NCBI RefSeq assembly: GCF_030463535.1
Contig: NC_132896.1
Span: 27,708,709 to 27,772,708, forward strand
DNA from: Salminus brasiliensis
Lineage: Eukaryota > Chordata > Actinopteri > Characiformes > Bryconidae
Direction: 5' to 3'
Length of the DNA: 64,000 nucleotides
The notes under the pieces were generated by a model. It was not told the origin of the DNA. It ran no database searches and saw only the letters and a list, made by a program, of their open reading frames with translations. Positions 31,925 to 45,352 of the stretch are shown piece by piece. A program made the position numbers and the translations under genes. Positions within the stretch are counted from its first letter, which is position 1. The number at the start of each line of letters is the position of its first letter.

Positions 31925-32045
31925 TTATTTTTTTTAGTCAAGTCAAATTTATTTGTATAATGCTTTTTACAACTGTTGTCATCACAAAGCAGCTTTACAT
32001 AATTAGTAAAAGACAGAGACAAAAAAAGAACATGAAGAATCAAAT
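31925..32045 (+). repeat. dispersed retroelement-like repeat
   Basis: Carries AGTCAAATTTATTTGTATAA and ACAAAGCAGCTTTACATAAT, the order and wording of a repeat common in teleosts (TTTATTT...AAAGCAGCTTTACA). Class not assigned. Confidence 0.5.
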
Positions 32046-32399
32046 ACCTTTTTACATAGTCTAGCAAGTGTAAAATAAGTCTTTTGGGTGACATCAACTT
32101 CCTATACTTTTTAGCTACATTAGCCTTGCAGATCCGACACATACCTACATGAGCAATCATTTCTAGGGCTACTTTGACTACATTGGGGTATGTATGTAAA
32201 CTGGATTTTTATATTTAAACATTCTTTAATGGGCAATTATTATTAAACAATCATTTTATAAAAGAGAAAGGAGGCAAATAGCAGAGTGGTCACCTTATTG
32301 ACTTGTGTTTAGTAGTGTCTTAACTTAGAGGTATCGTTGAATTTTTAGCCTATTCAAACTAGCTTATTATTATTACTAGGTTATTCTTAAGTAAATAGC

Positions 32400-32465
32400 A
32401 AAGCATTTTTGTAAGTCGCTCTGGATAAGAGCGTCTGCTAAATGTCTTAAATGTAAATGTAATGT
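32400..32465 (+). repeat. LINE/SINE 3' tail fragment
   Basis: GTAAGTCGCTCTGGATAAGA followed by GCGTCTGCTAAATG is the near-consensus L2-type tail; the upstream body is not recognisable. Confidence 0.65.
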
Positions 32466-33589
32466 AAGTGTATGTGGAAATGTGGAACAATTGGAAAAAA
32501 ATTTGTTTACTTCACAACCAACTTACAAACACATCATTTGCAGGTTTTGTGTTATCACAAAAATCCACATATTTAAGCTGTGGTCACACTGGGTTTTTGC
32601 AGTTCACCAAAATGGGTGTGGCTGCGAGTGGGACCGGAAATAAGTGTTGTATATGGTCCTCCATTTTGGTTCGGCAATTTTCTAAATGAGTTGATGAGCT
32701 ACTGTGCTATTAAAACTATTGCAAACTACCAGAAGAAAAGATAATTACCATCTAACCTCATCTACGGAATGACTGTGTACCATATCATCTTTGGCTTGTG
32801 TTGTATTTTGTAATCAGCCTTAAAATATAATATTTCCTATTTGGAAAACTCAACAATGAGAGCTTCCTCCATGTTGGCTCAGTCAGACCTGAAATAGTAC
32901 AGAGCGAATCATTGGTCACACAGCCAAAACAGCAGCTGTATTGGTCTGGGACACAAATTTGCATGTCAAATGTTCCCAAAGTTGAACGTGAAATTGATTT
33001 GCCTGGAAGTCTTATACGTGTAATTTACCTGGGGCAGTAAATCTCATTGAAATGCAAGGAATTTCCCACACAACCCTTTGCAGACAAAACCCAGTGTGAC
33101 CACATACAATCAGAGGTCCTGTGAAAATGAATGACATGTTTCTGGTATATAATCCCACACAAACATAAATACACATATAAAGAAACAAATTTCAGGGGGA
33201 AAATACAACAACTGCATACAACCTGAATATAACAGAAATGTAGGATATGGCCCTTATAAGTATCATCCGATGTCTTATATCCTGTATATATCATCATTCT
33301 CTGACAGCTGGAGGCACTCAGAACTTGGAGCACTGAGCTCTGTTTTGTATGCGTTTACACATGGGCTTCGCTGTTTGTAGGTCAGGTTCACTGACAGCAT
33401 ATCAAATGGATTAAAAAAAAGGTTTGGTTTTGAAACAGTTCCCTTCTCTGCTCCACATGAGTAGGTTCCTCTTTAGTTTGAAAAAAAAAAAAAATACAAC
33501 TCCGTTAACAAACAATGAGAGAAAGCTGGACGGAAAGGAGAAGGGATGTCCTCAGAGAGAGAAAAAGGGAGGGAGGGAGTGGGAGAAAC

Positions 33590-33790
33590 GTCCATATAAA
33601 GAAAGAACGGGGGAGCTGAGGACCGGCAGAGGTTCTTCTTAATAGAAGTTAGCTAAAGAAACAGTGAGAAACTAGACAGATCTTTAACCCTTAGAGTTGT
33701 ATTTTTTAAAGCTCCTTAAGTGCAGAGATTCTGTAAGAAGAGGGGACTCTGAACTTTCAATCGACACCAGATTTGTTTGTATGTTTGTAA
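33590..33790 (+). promoter_or_regulatory. candidate slc43a3 promoter and non-coding first exon
   Basis: A TATAAA at 33595-33600 sits 500 bases before the slc43a3 ATG. Downstream are possible donors (CTGTAAGAAG at 33731; TTTGTAAGTA near 33787), and a good pyrimidine-rich acceptor ends at 34027, 62 bases before the ATG. This fits an untranslated first exon. Transcript data would decide; the assignment is inference. Confidence 0.35.
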
Positions 33791-34089
33791 GTACAAGATT
33801 AAATCTTTATTGTGGACTGAATTTTGAATTTTGCTGAGAAGTTACTATTACTTTTGTGCAAGAAGAATAAGTTGATATAGATTGTAAATTAAATGAGGTG
33901 TAATTAATCACTAAAAATTAACTATGTAATGACATAAACATTCCTTTGAAATAGTTCCTGCAGGACCTTAGTGAGGCCTATATGATCTGGAACTCTTTTC
34001 TATTCATTTTTCTCCCTCTTTCCTCAGCAGTGCTTAGTAGGACAGTCTGAGAATACACACGAAGAGCAGACAGAGGAGAACAAAGCAGG

Positions 34090-36798
34090 ATGTTGGGGTC
34101 TGAGGGCGGTGGAGTGAGGGTGCGCTACTGGCTCACACTGGTCTCGGGTCTGGTGGAGTGCTTGTGTTTTGCCGGGGCTGTGTTTGGATGGGCCTCGCTG
34201 GTCTTCGTACTCAAGAGTGACGGCTACTTCAGCTATCTGTGCGTGAACAAGACTGTGAATGGGACCATCACCGAGGGTTAGTTTATCACACACACACACA
34301 CTTGGCTTATGTATGTGGACGACACACCTAAAGGTTAGGCAAGCGGGCTTGTGACCGGTAGGTTATTGGTTCGATTTCCAGGATTAGCAAAGCACCTTGC
34401 CCCTAATTGGTTCCTGGGTGCTGAGGTGGCTGCCTTGCACTCCAGGTGTGTGTTCTGACTGCCCTCATCACTAGTGTGAGTGTGTGTGTGTGTACTGCAA
34501 TGGATGGATTAAATATGGAGTTGAATTCTCTTGTATTGCTGTGCAATGGTAATAAAGCGCTAGTCAAGACAATAAAGGCTTGAGTCAAGGCACATGTTGA
34601 GTGAATCACAACTTGACTTAGGTCACAAGATTGGTGAAAAGGTTACTGGGTTTAAATGCTTTTACATTTCAGAATGAACAGAAAATATTAAGATCCACAC
34701 ATTTTTTTTTACAAATATAATGAATAATGAAAGTTTTCTTTTCTGTTTCCCATTGGCATAGCCAGTTTTTTTTTTGTTGTTTTTTTGCATAAATGACTCA
34801 TCTGCAAAATGGCACAAGAAAAGTGCCAAAACACATGGAGAAAGTTCAAAAGCTTAGAACCGAATCTTTTTGCTGAATTCACAGGCCATATCACAGACCA
34901 TAGGGCTTACCGTACAGCTACACAACAGTCTGTTGCTTGTTTGCTAATTTGCTAGTTCTTTAGTTCTGTCTTTCAGATTGAAGGTTCATGTACAACCAAA
35001 AGCTGTATGAAGATTTCTTTAAATCTGACAGGATTTTAGAAGGGCAACAGCTAAGAATGAGACTTAACCAATATTTGCTACTAAAGCTCCAGAGACTCAA
35101 AGTTAAAGAGTCATAACAATTTTAACAGTTATTGCCATATAAATTACAGTATATTGTCCATGTGTACTTGTCCATATGTACAGATTGCAGTGGACAGGAT
35201 GAGCAGCTCTCCATCATCTTCACCGTCGCCTCCTTCATGAATAACTTCTTCACGCTACCAAACGGCTTCCTTTTTGACCATTGCGGTACCCTGGTGACCA
35301 GACTGGTGGGGATGTGAGTCTCACATGATGTTATCCTTTGAATGCTATAAGGTTTAGGCATTTGTCAAGTCACATTTTACTAAAGGTCAAAAAGGTGACT
35401 GATTCAGCTGATGTTTGAAGCACTGGGTGGCTCAACTAATGCTAATGAGTGGGGTCATATGATAGTGTAAACTAAAGGATAATCTGACTTTCATAAACTA
35501 CATATTTACTCCACCTCTAAGTCTCAAAGACTTATGGAAGGTAGATATGATGTGATGAGATGATGAGAATAGATGGACAATATCCCTATTTTATCATTAG
35601 TTGAGGTGGAGTTACAGACACAGCAGAACTGAATTTTTTAACCCCTTGGGGTGGCACTAGCCAATTTTAGAACAGCAAAAGCATGATTTCGCTCAAATTG
35701 CTTATATTAACAAAATGCTACAATGATGATGATCTGTGTTTACTCATATTGAAGGACAGCAGGTTCGGCAGATATAGCAGGTTCCTTGTCACTGTGGTAA
35801 TATTAGTGATGTCAAAGGAAGTTAACTTGCACCGTATGATGCTATGATAGAAATCATGATAGTTTTGAAAATTGTAAAATTGAAAATTGATTTAAAAAAT
35901 CACATGATATAAAGAATTAAACTGAATTATTGGTTTGATTTGATTGTATTTAGCCACATAAGATTTAGTAAAGTGTCAGAAATGCTATAATGAAAAAAGG
36001 GCTCTGGGCATTGTTGCATGATTAGGGTGTAGTTCTGATACTTCAGTTCATCCAGAAGGTACTGGGTGGAGCTCATCATTCCAAAGAATTTAGTCCCACT
36101 CCTCCATAGTCCAATGCTGAGGGGCCTTATACTTCCGCAGCTGACTCATGGCATTGGGTATAGTGACCTTATGGTGACTTGCACGGCTGCTCCAGAACTC
36201 CCCATTCTATTGGCAGTGCTTATGTTTAGAGATTAAACAAATGAAATTAGATTTTCTCCTAATTGGAAGGTCTGTCTGGATACTCTTCCACATATGGTTT
36301 AGTAAATGTCCAAGGCTGCAGTTTGGTAAACAGTTCAATAGTATTGATTGTTCTGATATTACACTTGGTATCTGAGTATTTCTCTGGGATGCCCCTTCTT
36401 GCCAGGTATAGCTGTTGTAGAAGGCATTTAGGCTGCACTGTTTACAAACAATAAAACGTTTAATGCTTTGCCTCATTTATTTAGCTGGATCTTTCATTTC
36501 CAGTCTGGTCTACTGAACTGATTCCTTCCGTGCTTTAGAAGATTTACAGCCATGGCCACTGGATGGTTTCAAAACATCATTACACTGAGAATCAGTGGGT
36601 TTTTTCATGATTGAATCATGTTTACTACTTGCCCCACCAGGACTAGGCAATACGGTTGTTGTGATCTCAGTATTACCAATTTTGAACAGGCAGGAATTTG
36701 TGAAATAGGACTTGCGAAAAACTGCTGTCAGTAACACAGTTATGTGAGGAGTGAGGAGTGCTGTGGGAATTACATGGCTAGCTTAAGAGACAGGGGGG

Positions 36799-36833
<35 letters not shown>

Positions 36834-39800
36834 CCAATCACTTACAGAGAAGCAGATGGGTTGGCAGGGCAGCACAGAGAGAGGAGAAACAACACGATAA
36901 AGAAAACATCGTGCTGAGATGTGTGAAAGTGAGAATGTGTATGTATGGCAAAGTGTATTTGTGTAATCGTGAGTCTGAGTGTTTTTTGTAATGCTGTGTA
37001 ATGAGTAGACACTAGACTGTTTATTTAAATCGTCTGTGTATGTGTGTGTGTGTACGTTTAGTTGTGTAAGCTGGCTAACGTAGACCAGCCTGTGTCTATA
37101 GCTTCATAGCTATAGCTTGGAGCAGTGAAACTCAAATCTTCAATAACAATCTGGTTTTACTGGAAGCAGAAAGGAAATGAAAGAGGTGGGACACCAGTCA
37201 GGAGGGGGGCGTGAAGAGGGGTGAGAGAGGGCAGGAAAACAAGAAAGATTATATCTTAATTAAACTAATATACAGTATGAGGGGGTCCTATTCCTCACCA
37301 GGATCTTTTCACCCTCTATTCACCATTTTACACTCTCTGCTCCTAAAGCTTCTTTCTTGTCCCTTTTTATTCCCTTCAGATCTATCTACACCACTGGGAC
37401 CTTACTGATAGCCTTTTCAGATGCTGGTGAGGCTATTTTCTTTTATTTCACTGGTTTGATTTGCACAATTCTGCTTCACATAAGCCAACTTCACAAACCA
37501 ACATGTCAGAGTTCCTGCAGGTTCAGACATCAGAGACATCAGAATGTTTCTTGGAAAAAGGTCTTGGGAATGAAAAATGTTCTGAACTACTAGTTTGGGA
37601 GGAGAACCAGAATTATTAACATAGTTTGGCAGTAGGTATAGCGAGGACTTTCTTTCTATCAATGTATTTCTTCATTTTCATCAGTCTTTTTGACAGGTAG
37701 GAATGAGCCATGAAAAAACATGGATTTTACCCTAGAGCAGCAGAAAAACAAATCGAATAGAAAACACAGTTTGGAACATGGTGTATTAACTCCTTAGACC
37801 CTGGCTTGAAGCCTACCCTCATAGGCCCCAAAATAGATCCCTCTGGGACTCCATAAGACATGGCATTCAATCTCTATTAAGATTCATAATGAATAATCAA
37901 CTTAGGGTGAAAGGGGTTAAAAAAGAGTAAAACAACATGTCCTTTGTGTAGGTTTGGATAGCAGGCAGGCTAGCTAGCTAATCAAAAATCCAAAAAAGTT
38001 TTTTTCTCTCCCACAGCACTGTCAATCCTCCTCTACCCTGCACTGTCCTTCATTGCTGTTGGAGGGATACTGTTCTTAGTCACTAACATGCAGGTATGAC
38101 ATTTCCAGTTGTTAATAAAAAAATTAAGGCTGGATAATACTTACGATATCCAAGATGATGAATTGGTCCATCTTCTCAATACACAGAGTAGACTCCATTG
38201 TTCCAGTGGTTGTATCACTGTGTGAATTTGCCTGGAGGTCACATACCATTCACTTCACGCCAAGTATTAGCTTGTCACGTCATGAAGCTCATGATAATCA
38301 GCTGTTCTCTGTTTTTTTTTTTTTTTTTCTTTGAACACAAACATATGCAACGCTCCAGGTGGGGAATCTCTTTGGAACCCATCGGTCCACCATCATCACT
38401 CTGTATAATGGGGCCTTCGACTCTTCTTCTGCTGTCTTTCTTGTTGTCAAGGTAAAAAAAAAATAGTAGTAAAAGTAGTAAAATAGTAGTAGTTCAGTTT
38501 TATGAATAGTACTGTTTTTTTTAGGTAACAACTTATTTCTTTAAAAGGTGATCTGCAATATTTTTCAGATTATCAAATGTGTGCAAGAAAATGTGATCAT
38601 TTTATAAATCAGCTCACAATAATTAGGTTTATTTGGTTGCCATTGACAGTGATTGGCCCACACGATCTTGAAAAGGGTCCGGTAACTGAGTGAGCTGTGC
38701 TGGTTCAGTAATATACAGTGGGGTTGTGTGTGGAATACAACCTATTTGAATAAAACTCACTGTCTCATTGGCTTCTCTCAATACTTGCTGTAATGTTGTA
38801 GCTGCCTAACCATAATGTAGAAGGTTTCTCTACTTTCTCTACTGCTAAGTGTGGCTTCATGTTGACTAATTGACCACTCTACAACAAAACTGACAAAGGT
38901 CTTTAAATTGAGGCCTTGCTATAATTGATAAGCATGATGCTGTATGGCCAATTAATTACATTTGCTGATCCCTTAACCCCCTAATTAATTACATTTGCAG
39001 ATCCCTTAAAAAAGAAATTCAGGATTGGAAACTGGATTGACTGTCTTAATGTAATATTTAATTTTTAACGTGGTTGGTGTGGCGCAACAGATAACACCAC
39101 TACCTGCCAGTGAGCTACCACACCATGCGGGAGAGTGGGGTTCAGTTCCCGGTCTAGGTCACTATGCTGCGCTACACCAATAAGAGTCCTTGGGCAAGAC
39201 TCCTAACACTACATTGGCCCACCTCTGTAATACCAGTAACCTTGTAAGTTGCTCTGGATAAGAGCGTCAGCCAAATGCCATAAATGTAAATGTAAATGTC
39301 CATTTTAGTACATTTCTAAAACTTATTCTATGCATTTAATGCTTAATAATGTTCTATTTTATCTCTTTGGGTGCACTGATAATTAGTGTGGCTACAGGTT
39401 AATTTTAATGCACTGCAGCATAATAAAGCTCAGCATATTTGAGTCCACTTTTTTCACTAGGGTGGTATTGGCAGATACATAAAGGTCAGTTATAGGTATT
39501 ATAGGTAAAAAATTATAACTATTTAATTGTGATGAAGATAAGGAGGAGAGTGAAGATGGTGATGTTGTCCTTTTTTCTCAGCTGCTGTTTCAAGATGGAA
39601 TTTCTTTGCGTGCCTCCCTCATCTTCCTGTCCAGCTGCAGTGTGGTTCATCTGATCCGCACCTTCCTGCTGATGCCTCGCTCACACATTCCATACCCTCT
39701 TCCAGAGAACTACAGCTATGGGTAAACCGTTGTGAATTACTATGTGTCCTGAGGGTTTACCCCATGCAAAAATAACCTTAGTGCTCAATTTGATAAAGAA

Positions 39801-42800
39801 AACAGTGCTCATACAGTCCTCATCCCACCATGCTCACCGTCTCAGTGTCTCATGTCCTGTGGCAGGCTGAAATGTGGAAAGGCACAGTCTCCCATTCCTA
39901 AAAACAGAAGTGATAACGGCAACATCCAGACTTCCCAGCCTAACGAGACAACGCCATTTAATGCAAATAATTCCACCCAAGCCTCCAAGACAGAGACAGC
40001 AGGTGAGAGGAGAGTCTGAACTGTATTGAACTTCTTGGTTTGGTTCATTATCTGCCTTGTAATTCCTTACAGAAGAGCAGCTGCTTTCTCTGCTTTGTTT
40101 TTAAAATCAATCAATAAATTCATATTAACAATATAAAAAATATTCTATATAACACTCTTGGAATAATTCAACATGACAATGGTGTATCACCATTAAAAAT
40201 TCTTTTTAGTCCAGGTTTACACTCATCCTGGGTCTGGGAAACTGGCCTGGCCTGAACGTTCTATAGAAATAGTCTAGATTACTGTTTGTTCTGATGTTAA
40301 CTTATTGTTTACTGCAGTTGAGAAGTAATGGGTTCCACAGTATAGCCTTACTTAGAAATGGCAGCATTGACTTTGTGCTAATCTGACATGCTTTTGAGCT
40401 ATTATCTATTAAGAAATTTAATTGTAGGGCTAGCACGGCACTTTATCTGCTTAAACAACTGCATTTTGGGCCCCGACCAGACCTATTACCATCCACTCAA
40501 CAGTACCAATGAGACGACGGAGCTCAAAACTGGAACATCCGTTCTATAACCCAAATGTCATGGTACGTAATGTGCTTCCCAGTTTCAGAGCGAAGCTTCA
40601 AGAGCTGCATCCTCTCCTGGTTCTTCTTTTGGCACCTGCTATGGCTGTCAGTGATGCAGCTGAGGCATTACCTGTTCATTGGGACCCTCAACCCTATGCT
40701 TAACCGCCTCACAGAGGGAGACCCTGCCCTAGGTACACATACACACACACAAATTCTCATTCATTCACAGCTTTGCAGATGAAAATGCCAACCTGTGTAC
40801 ACACACAAACACACACACAACCTCAGGGTCTGATTAGGTCTGGATCTCTGCCTTGCCTTTTTTCAGTGAGCACCTATACGAATGCTTTTGCTATCACCCA
40901 GCTGTGTGGTATACTTTGTGCCCCTTGGAATGGGCTCATCATGGACCGCAACAAAGGGAAACCAAGAGAAGAAGGTAAAAATTGTAAACACACACTTACA
41001 ATCTAACCGAAAAGTGCATAGCGTAGCTAAAAGCTTAGAATTAGCCATGTTTACCCAGCTAACAGTGTGGCACCCGAATGAGTAGGCCAACTGGGAACCA
41101 GAAAGGTCTGTCCGCAGGTTCCATGTAGGTCCCACATATGGATGCCAACCAGGGACAGTAATGGGACCAGGATGGGATAAACCTGGACCCCATCTGTGTT
41201 GTACACTGCATATAGGTGGGAGTCTAGATGGGAGCCATGTGAGATTAAGGTGGACTGTTACGATGCCCAGATGGGTCCAGTACAGTTGTATGTACAAACC
41301 CACTTAGAGCCCATGTCCACCTACATGGGTATGTTGGTTGCATAGTCATAAATTCATTCACATGCAAGAGTGTGATGATCTAGGCATGTAGTTTCATATT
41401 TTGGTAGAATAAAAGCTTCCATTGCTTTTCAGTCTCCAAACTTGTGATGTCAGGGCCAGTAGCAAGTCGCAACTATAGCAAGTTAGCAACATGCCATGCT
41501 AAGCTTTGCACAAGCTGATTGGCATCTGACTACGACATACATAAGCCAGAAGACCTGTATGCTACTTTTAAATTAGCAAGGTTGTCTAATTTATTAAAAT
41601 AGTATAAATGAGGTTTTATACTTCCCCCTAATTAAATCAGTAAGTCCCTTATTATGACTTAATGTTTCATAGCAAAACTATGCCTATTAACTACTTTCTC
41701 ATTCTGTTTTTGGGGTGTTTTTTCTGCAGGCCAGAGTGAGACTGAGGCAGACATGAAGGCAGCAATACTGTCTCTGTGTGTGACAGCACTGCAGTGTGTG
41801 TTGTTCTCCCTGTGTGCTGCCATTCCTGTCTTGCCCCTGCAATATCTCACCTTCATCCTACAAGTCCTCAACAGGTCCTTCCTCTATGGAGGCAATGCTG
41901 CCTTCATCAGCATGGCGTAAGTCCATACACAAGTTTAGTTTATTAAAGTGATAGCTTGCCCAAAAATATATACATAAATTTCCCTTACAATAAAAGTATC
42001 AGCAAAGGCATGTTTGGGGCACAAAGTTTGCTTATTTAGTATTCTGTTGATCATCACTGGTGAGAGGTTCTAGCTCACCAATTAGCGCTGCGCAAACTGC
42101 AGAATGTCTAAATCCTAACAAAACACTTCAAAACACAACTTTCACTTGGTTTAAAGGGGCTACAGAATGCATATTTGAGTGTTAAGTTGTTTTCCAATGT
42201 AGAAATAGTAAGTATGTGCCCATATATCGTTTTACAAAATTTACAACCCTGTTGTTTTGCCTCAGAATGAATCATGCTGATATTCCAGTAATGTTGGGCT
42301 CATGAAAAACAGGAGCTCTGCTTTACTGGCTGGTTTTCCTCACAGCAACGACTCACTGCAGCCATGTTTCATAGCATAGCTGTCTTCATCAGCATGCTGT
42401 AAGTCCATACACAAGTTTAGCTCATTAAAGTGAAAGCTTGCCCAAAAATGACAGAATTATAACTGATATATGTATCAGTAAAGACATGTTTGGTGCACAA
42501 AGTTAGCTTCCCTAGTTTTCCCAGCCATGCTTTAGCTTCATTGCTTGCCAAGGAACAAACGTACATTACTTTTGTATTATTTTGTAGCATTAAAAGCTGG
42601 ACAGCAGAAGCATTGAGAGAATACAATACCGATGTCAAGTTGTTTTGATAAATTATTTGAATAAATCTATTAGTCATGTCCCTATCAAGTTATTTTGCCC
42701 CCTGATCGATCCAATCTTTGTGTTTGTATAAATATTACAGCCACACAGTTCAGATAAGATTAGCTGCTGATTAATATGTGCAGTAAAAGCACTTTATTTT

Positions 42801-44793
42801 TAGTAGCAAGACATCTATTTTGGGTCATCTGTCAATGACCGATTCTCCCGATGTGATTGCTGTGTTTTACCACGTTGCAGCTTTAGGGCTTGTGGGCAAA
42901 TAATAAGTAAACAGTTTGAGGCTCTTGGAATTGGAAATTACAGCCCTGTTTCAGATATGCTGGATGCTCTTTTCCATGAAGCAACAACAGTGTTTGAGGT
43001 TCACACTGTGTCCATGTATCAATCTCTCATGTTATACAGTGTCAGCAAACCATGAATATGATTTTTCACCCAAACTAATGCTTTATTGCTTTACGTGTCT
43101 CTGTGTGTAGGTTCCCTTCTGCACATTTTGGGAAGTTGTATGGAACAGTGATGGCTCTCTCGGCTGTGGTTTCACTTCTGCAGTATCCCTGCTTTGCTCT
43201 TGTCAACGGACCTCTTGGAGGAAACCCCTTTGCTGTGAGTCAGACACTTACACACAGTCACACATACAGCATATGCAACATCCCCTTCCTTGACTGTAAA
43301 ACCCGCAATACAGTTCTTGACTCAGGGTCATGAGTCAAGAACTCATATTTGAAACAAATGTAGCCCAAACATTATAGCAGCAAAGCTGAATGATGCTTTG
43401 AATGATGTCCAACTCACCCTTAATCCCTTACTACAATTATACCAATGTCCGTCTTAAATTTTGCACTACTGGAGACTCTGTATTCTGTATATTATAAATC
43501 TAAAAATACCGGATGGTATACAGTGTCGTAAATAAGTAGTCAAATTTATACTGAGGGCCTAGACGTTCAATCCCAATCTACAGGGAGCACAATCTCCCTC
43601 ACCTCTATTTCACATAGCGCATTGCCAGCCAGTGCAGGGGTTTGGCCGCTTTTCCACAGCTGGGCCAAACAATTCTGAGCATGGAGGGTCACCGTCCCAG
43701 TGCCATTTCCACACAGACACGGTTCGGCAGGGAATGCTTACATGCATACATCTTACATCTCAGCATGGTTAGCTAACCGTACCTGGGGCCACAGAACCAC
43801 TCAGTGGAAGGGCTTAATGGCTTAGGCAGACTGGTCCTTTATATTTCTAGTAGAGAAAATGGCGGAGACTGTATCTAATAAGTACAAAATATTTCTTAAA
43901 AAAGGTAAAAAAAAAATAAAAATAAAACTCTTTAGTGCACTGTAGCATCATAAAGTTTAGCATAATTGAGTCAGCAATGGCCTTGTTAGCACGGCCTGGC
44001 TGGCGGATAGGCCAACAGCGCTACCACAGCGTTAGCACTGCAGGGTTTCTGCATTAAAAGCCAATGTTTAACAGCTGTGCTATGTTTACGATTTTGTATA
44101 TGGACTGTATATGGTCTTTTATGCCAGGACCATGGCTATTCATTAGCATAGTGCTAACTGCATGCCGAGGTCGTCGCACACTCGCATCAGACCCCATTGA
44201 GTTCATTTTAAACAGACTTCTTTAAGTGGGTTCCAGCTTTATTTGGCACTGCATCCATAAAATGGCATCATTGGCATGGTTTGAGATGCTGTTTGAGATT
44301 ATGTGATGCTAACAGATGAATTACATCTGCTACATTAGCCCAGATTTCTATAGGTTAGCTATAATTTATATTGTACCTCTTTTGTACGTTTTTTTATGTG
44401 GATGTTTACTAAATAAATAAATACTACTTACTTTAATTTGTACATTTTTGTTCTTTAATGGCTGAACAGTAGCAACAATATATTTTGTTAATATAATTAT
44501 TACTGTTGAAATTCATCACTTTGTGTTTTCGGCTGTGGTCTGTATGAAAAGTGCTCTGTAAATGATTAGGTTTATTAGCATTAGTAACTGAACTGGACAT
44601 ATATTCCTGAGAGCCTCACGTGTTACTTTGTACATACTTTGTGATGTTCTGCTTAGTGATAAATTTGTCTGTCCTCTAGGTCAACGTTGCTCTGACAGTC
44701 CTAAGCTGCCTGGCCTTTATCCACCCTTTCTCCGTTTACCTGTACTGCCGACATCAAGCAGCAGAACTGGCCAAGAAATCTACCTCCTCTTAG
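34090..44793 (+). CDS. slc43a3: SLC43 family member 3 transporter (equilibrative nucleobase transporter 1)
   Basis: Twelve coding exons: 34090-34276, 35184-35313, 37380-37426, 38017-38093, 38359-38451, 39582-39721, 39866-40002, 40589-40732, 40867-40974, 41730-41916, 43111-43234, 44680-44793 (TAG). Every border is GT-AG and all phases match, giving 495 residues, close to the human protein. It is a major-facilitator membrane protein with about 12 helices. Diagnostic stretches are LECLCFAG-like helix 1, [66 protein letters not shown] and [21 protein letters not shown]53 and N57 are glycosylation motifs in the first outer loop. SLC43A3 carries purine nucleobases by facilitated diffusion at the plasma membrane (family knowledge). 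The match to SLC43A3 is better than to the amino-acid carriers SLC43A1/A2. The exact start of exon 8 (40583 or 40589) is the least certain border; 40589 keeps frame. Confidence 0.93.
34325..34580 (+). repeat. tRNA-derived SINE in slc43a3 intron 1
   Basis: Has TATTGGTTCGATTTCC as B box, then GTTCCTGGGTGCTGAGGTGG and GT-rich segments similar to the SINE at 21990-22245. Confidence 0.55.
36010..36230 (+). mobile_element. dispersed repeat copy in slc43a3 intron 2
   Basis: Shares ATGCTGAGGGGCCTTATAC and ATTGGCAGTGCTTATG phrases with the element at 11790-12115; decayed and without the ATATAGTGTA end. Confidence 0.45.
36792..36830. repeat. G-run and GA microsatellite
   Basis: Eight or more G followed by (GA)n, in slc43a3 intron 2. 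Confidence 0.95.
38680..38985 (+). repeat. dispersed repeat, copy 1 of 3
   Basis: Starts GTAACTGAGTGAGCTGTGCT, then CAGTAATATACAGTGGGGTT, TCTCATTGGCTTCT, TTTCTCTACTGCTAAGTG and CCAATTAATTACA. The same ordered phrases appear at 46908-47235 and, partly, at 51195-51480. It lies in slc43a3 intron 5. Not assigned to a known class. Confidence 0.6.
39066..39300 (+). repeat. full tRNA-type SINE with L2 tail
   Basis: A box in GGTGTGGCGCAACAGATAAC, B box GGGGTTCAGTTCCCG, body ending CCTTGTAAGTTGCTCTGGAT and the tail AATGCCATAAATGTAAATG. A head-to-tail complete copy on the opposite strand is at 60135-60365. In slc43a3 intron 5. Confidence 0.8.
41085..41335. repeat. degenerate GGGACC/GGTCC-type repeat in slc43a3 intron 9
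   Basis: Irregularly repeated phrases such as CCATGTAGGTCCCACATATG, GGGACCAGGATGGGAT and CCCAGATGGGTCC. This looks like the decayed internal repeat common in fish introns. No coding potential. Confidence 0.5.
41897..42033 (+). repeat. duplicated segment, copy A: end of slc43a3 exon 10 plus donor and intron start
   Basis: Covers the last 20 bases of exon 10 (GCTGCCTTCATCAGCATGGC), the GTAAGTCC donor and about 115 intron bases. It is repeated at 42379-42509. Confidence 0.85.
42379..42509 (+). repeat. duplicated segment, copy B: decoy exon end and donor
   Basis: Matches copy A through GCTGTCTTCATCAGCATGCT, then GTAAGTCCATACACAAGTTT, GCTTGCCCAAAAAT, a TATCAGTAAAGACATGTTTG stretch and GCACAAAGTT, with scattered differences. 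The consensus donor is kept but no coding exon or acceptor precedes it in the copied part. Confidence 0.85.
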
Positions 44794-45232
44794 AAACACC
44801 TCAAAAATAAATCCCAAAAAATCAGATGGCATTCATATAGCAAGTAGCATAGTAGAATACTATTAAGTAGAATCTGTTTTCTATAGTGTTCCTCAAATAT
44901 CACTATTTTTATATGCTTATCGAAACTCAAGTTGCCTTCCACAACTCAGAAAGGACATATTTTCTTTACACTGTGATTTTGTTTAGGGCTGCCCACTCTT
45001 AGACTCTTAGGCTTTCTTATGCATTTTTAAAGAGCCTTCATTCTTCTTCAAAACAACCTCAATATGAGTTTGACTACTGATCAAGTCTTTCTACAGCCAC
45101 AGCTCCGGATTTCACAGGTTAAACAGACTCTGGACCGGCAGTGGCGGCCTCCTGAGGAAGAGAAGGACAGCATGCTAACTAGCTAGTCAGTCACAGCCGG
45201 TCCATGTCCGGGTTAGGGCTCATCAGGGCTGC
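44794..45232 (+). other. slc43a3 3' untranslated region
   Basis: AATAAA at about 44807-44812 lies only 14 bases after the stop, so is close for a poly(A) signal. A later AATAAA near 46140 could serve a long 3' UTR. The extent is inferred. Confidence 0.35.
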
Positions 45233-45352
45233 GGAGAGGATCTGAATAGTAGTTTATAAGAATCTGTTGCTACTGTTGTTTTTAGTCAGTGATTACATGT
45301 ATCGTGTTAAATATTGTGATCTAGTATTTTTTTACCATATCGCCCAGCCCTA
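45233..45352 (+). mobile_element. truncated MITE, right end only
   Basis: From GAGAGGATCTGAATAGTAGT to ACCATATCGCCCAGCCCTA it follows the right half of the element at 57071-57401, including the inverted terminus. Confidence 0.75.

Larger units (their letters stand above)
20600..33500. other. intergenic spacer between smtnl1 and slc43a3
   Basis: About 13 kb between two genes transcribed away from each other. No open frame here has a recognisable domain or convincing splice borders. It holds SINE and MITE copies, AC tracts and a CCAGC-rich repeat (listed separately); the rest is AT-rich unique sequence without visible structure. Confidence 0.5.

Noticed and set aside
40863-41303. 146-residue minus-strand frame inside slc43a3
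   Set aside because: Runs antisense through exon 9 and a degenerate intronic repeat; no independent evidence.
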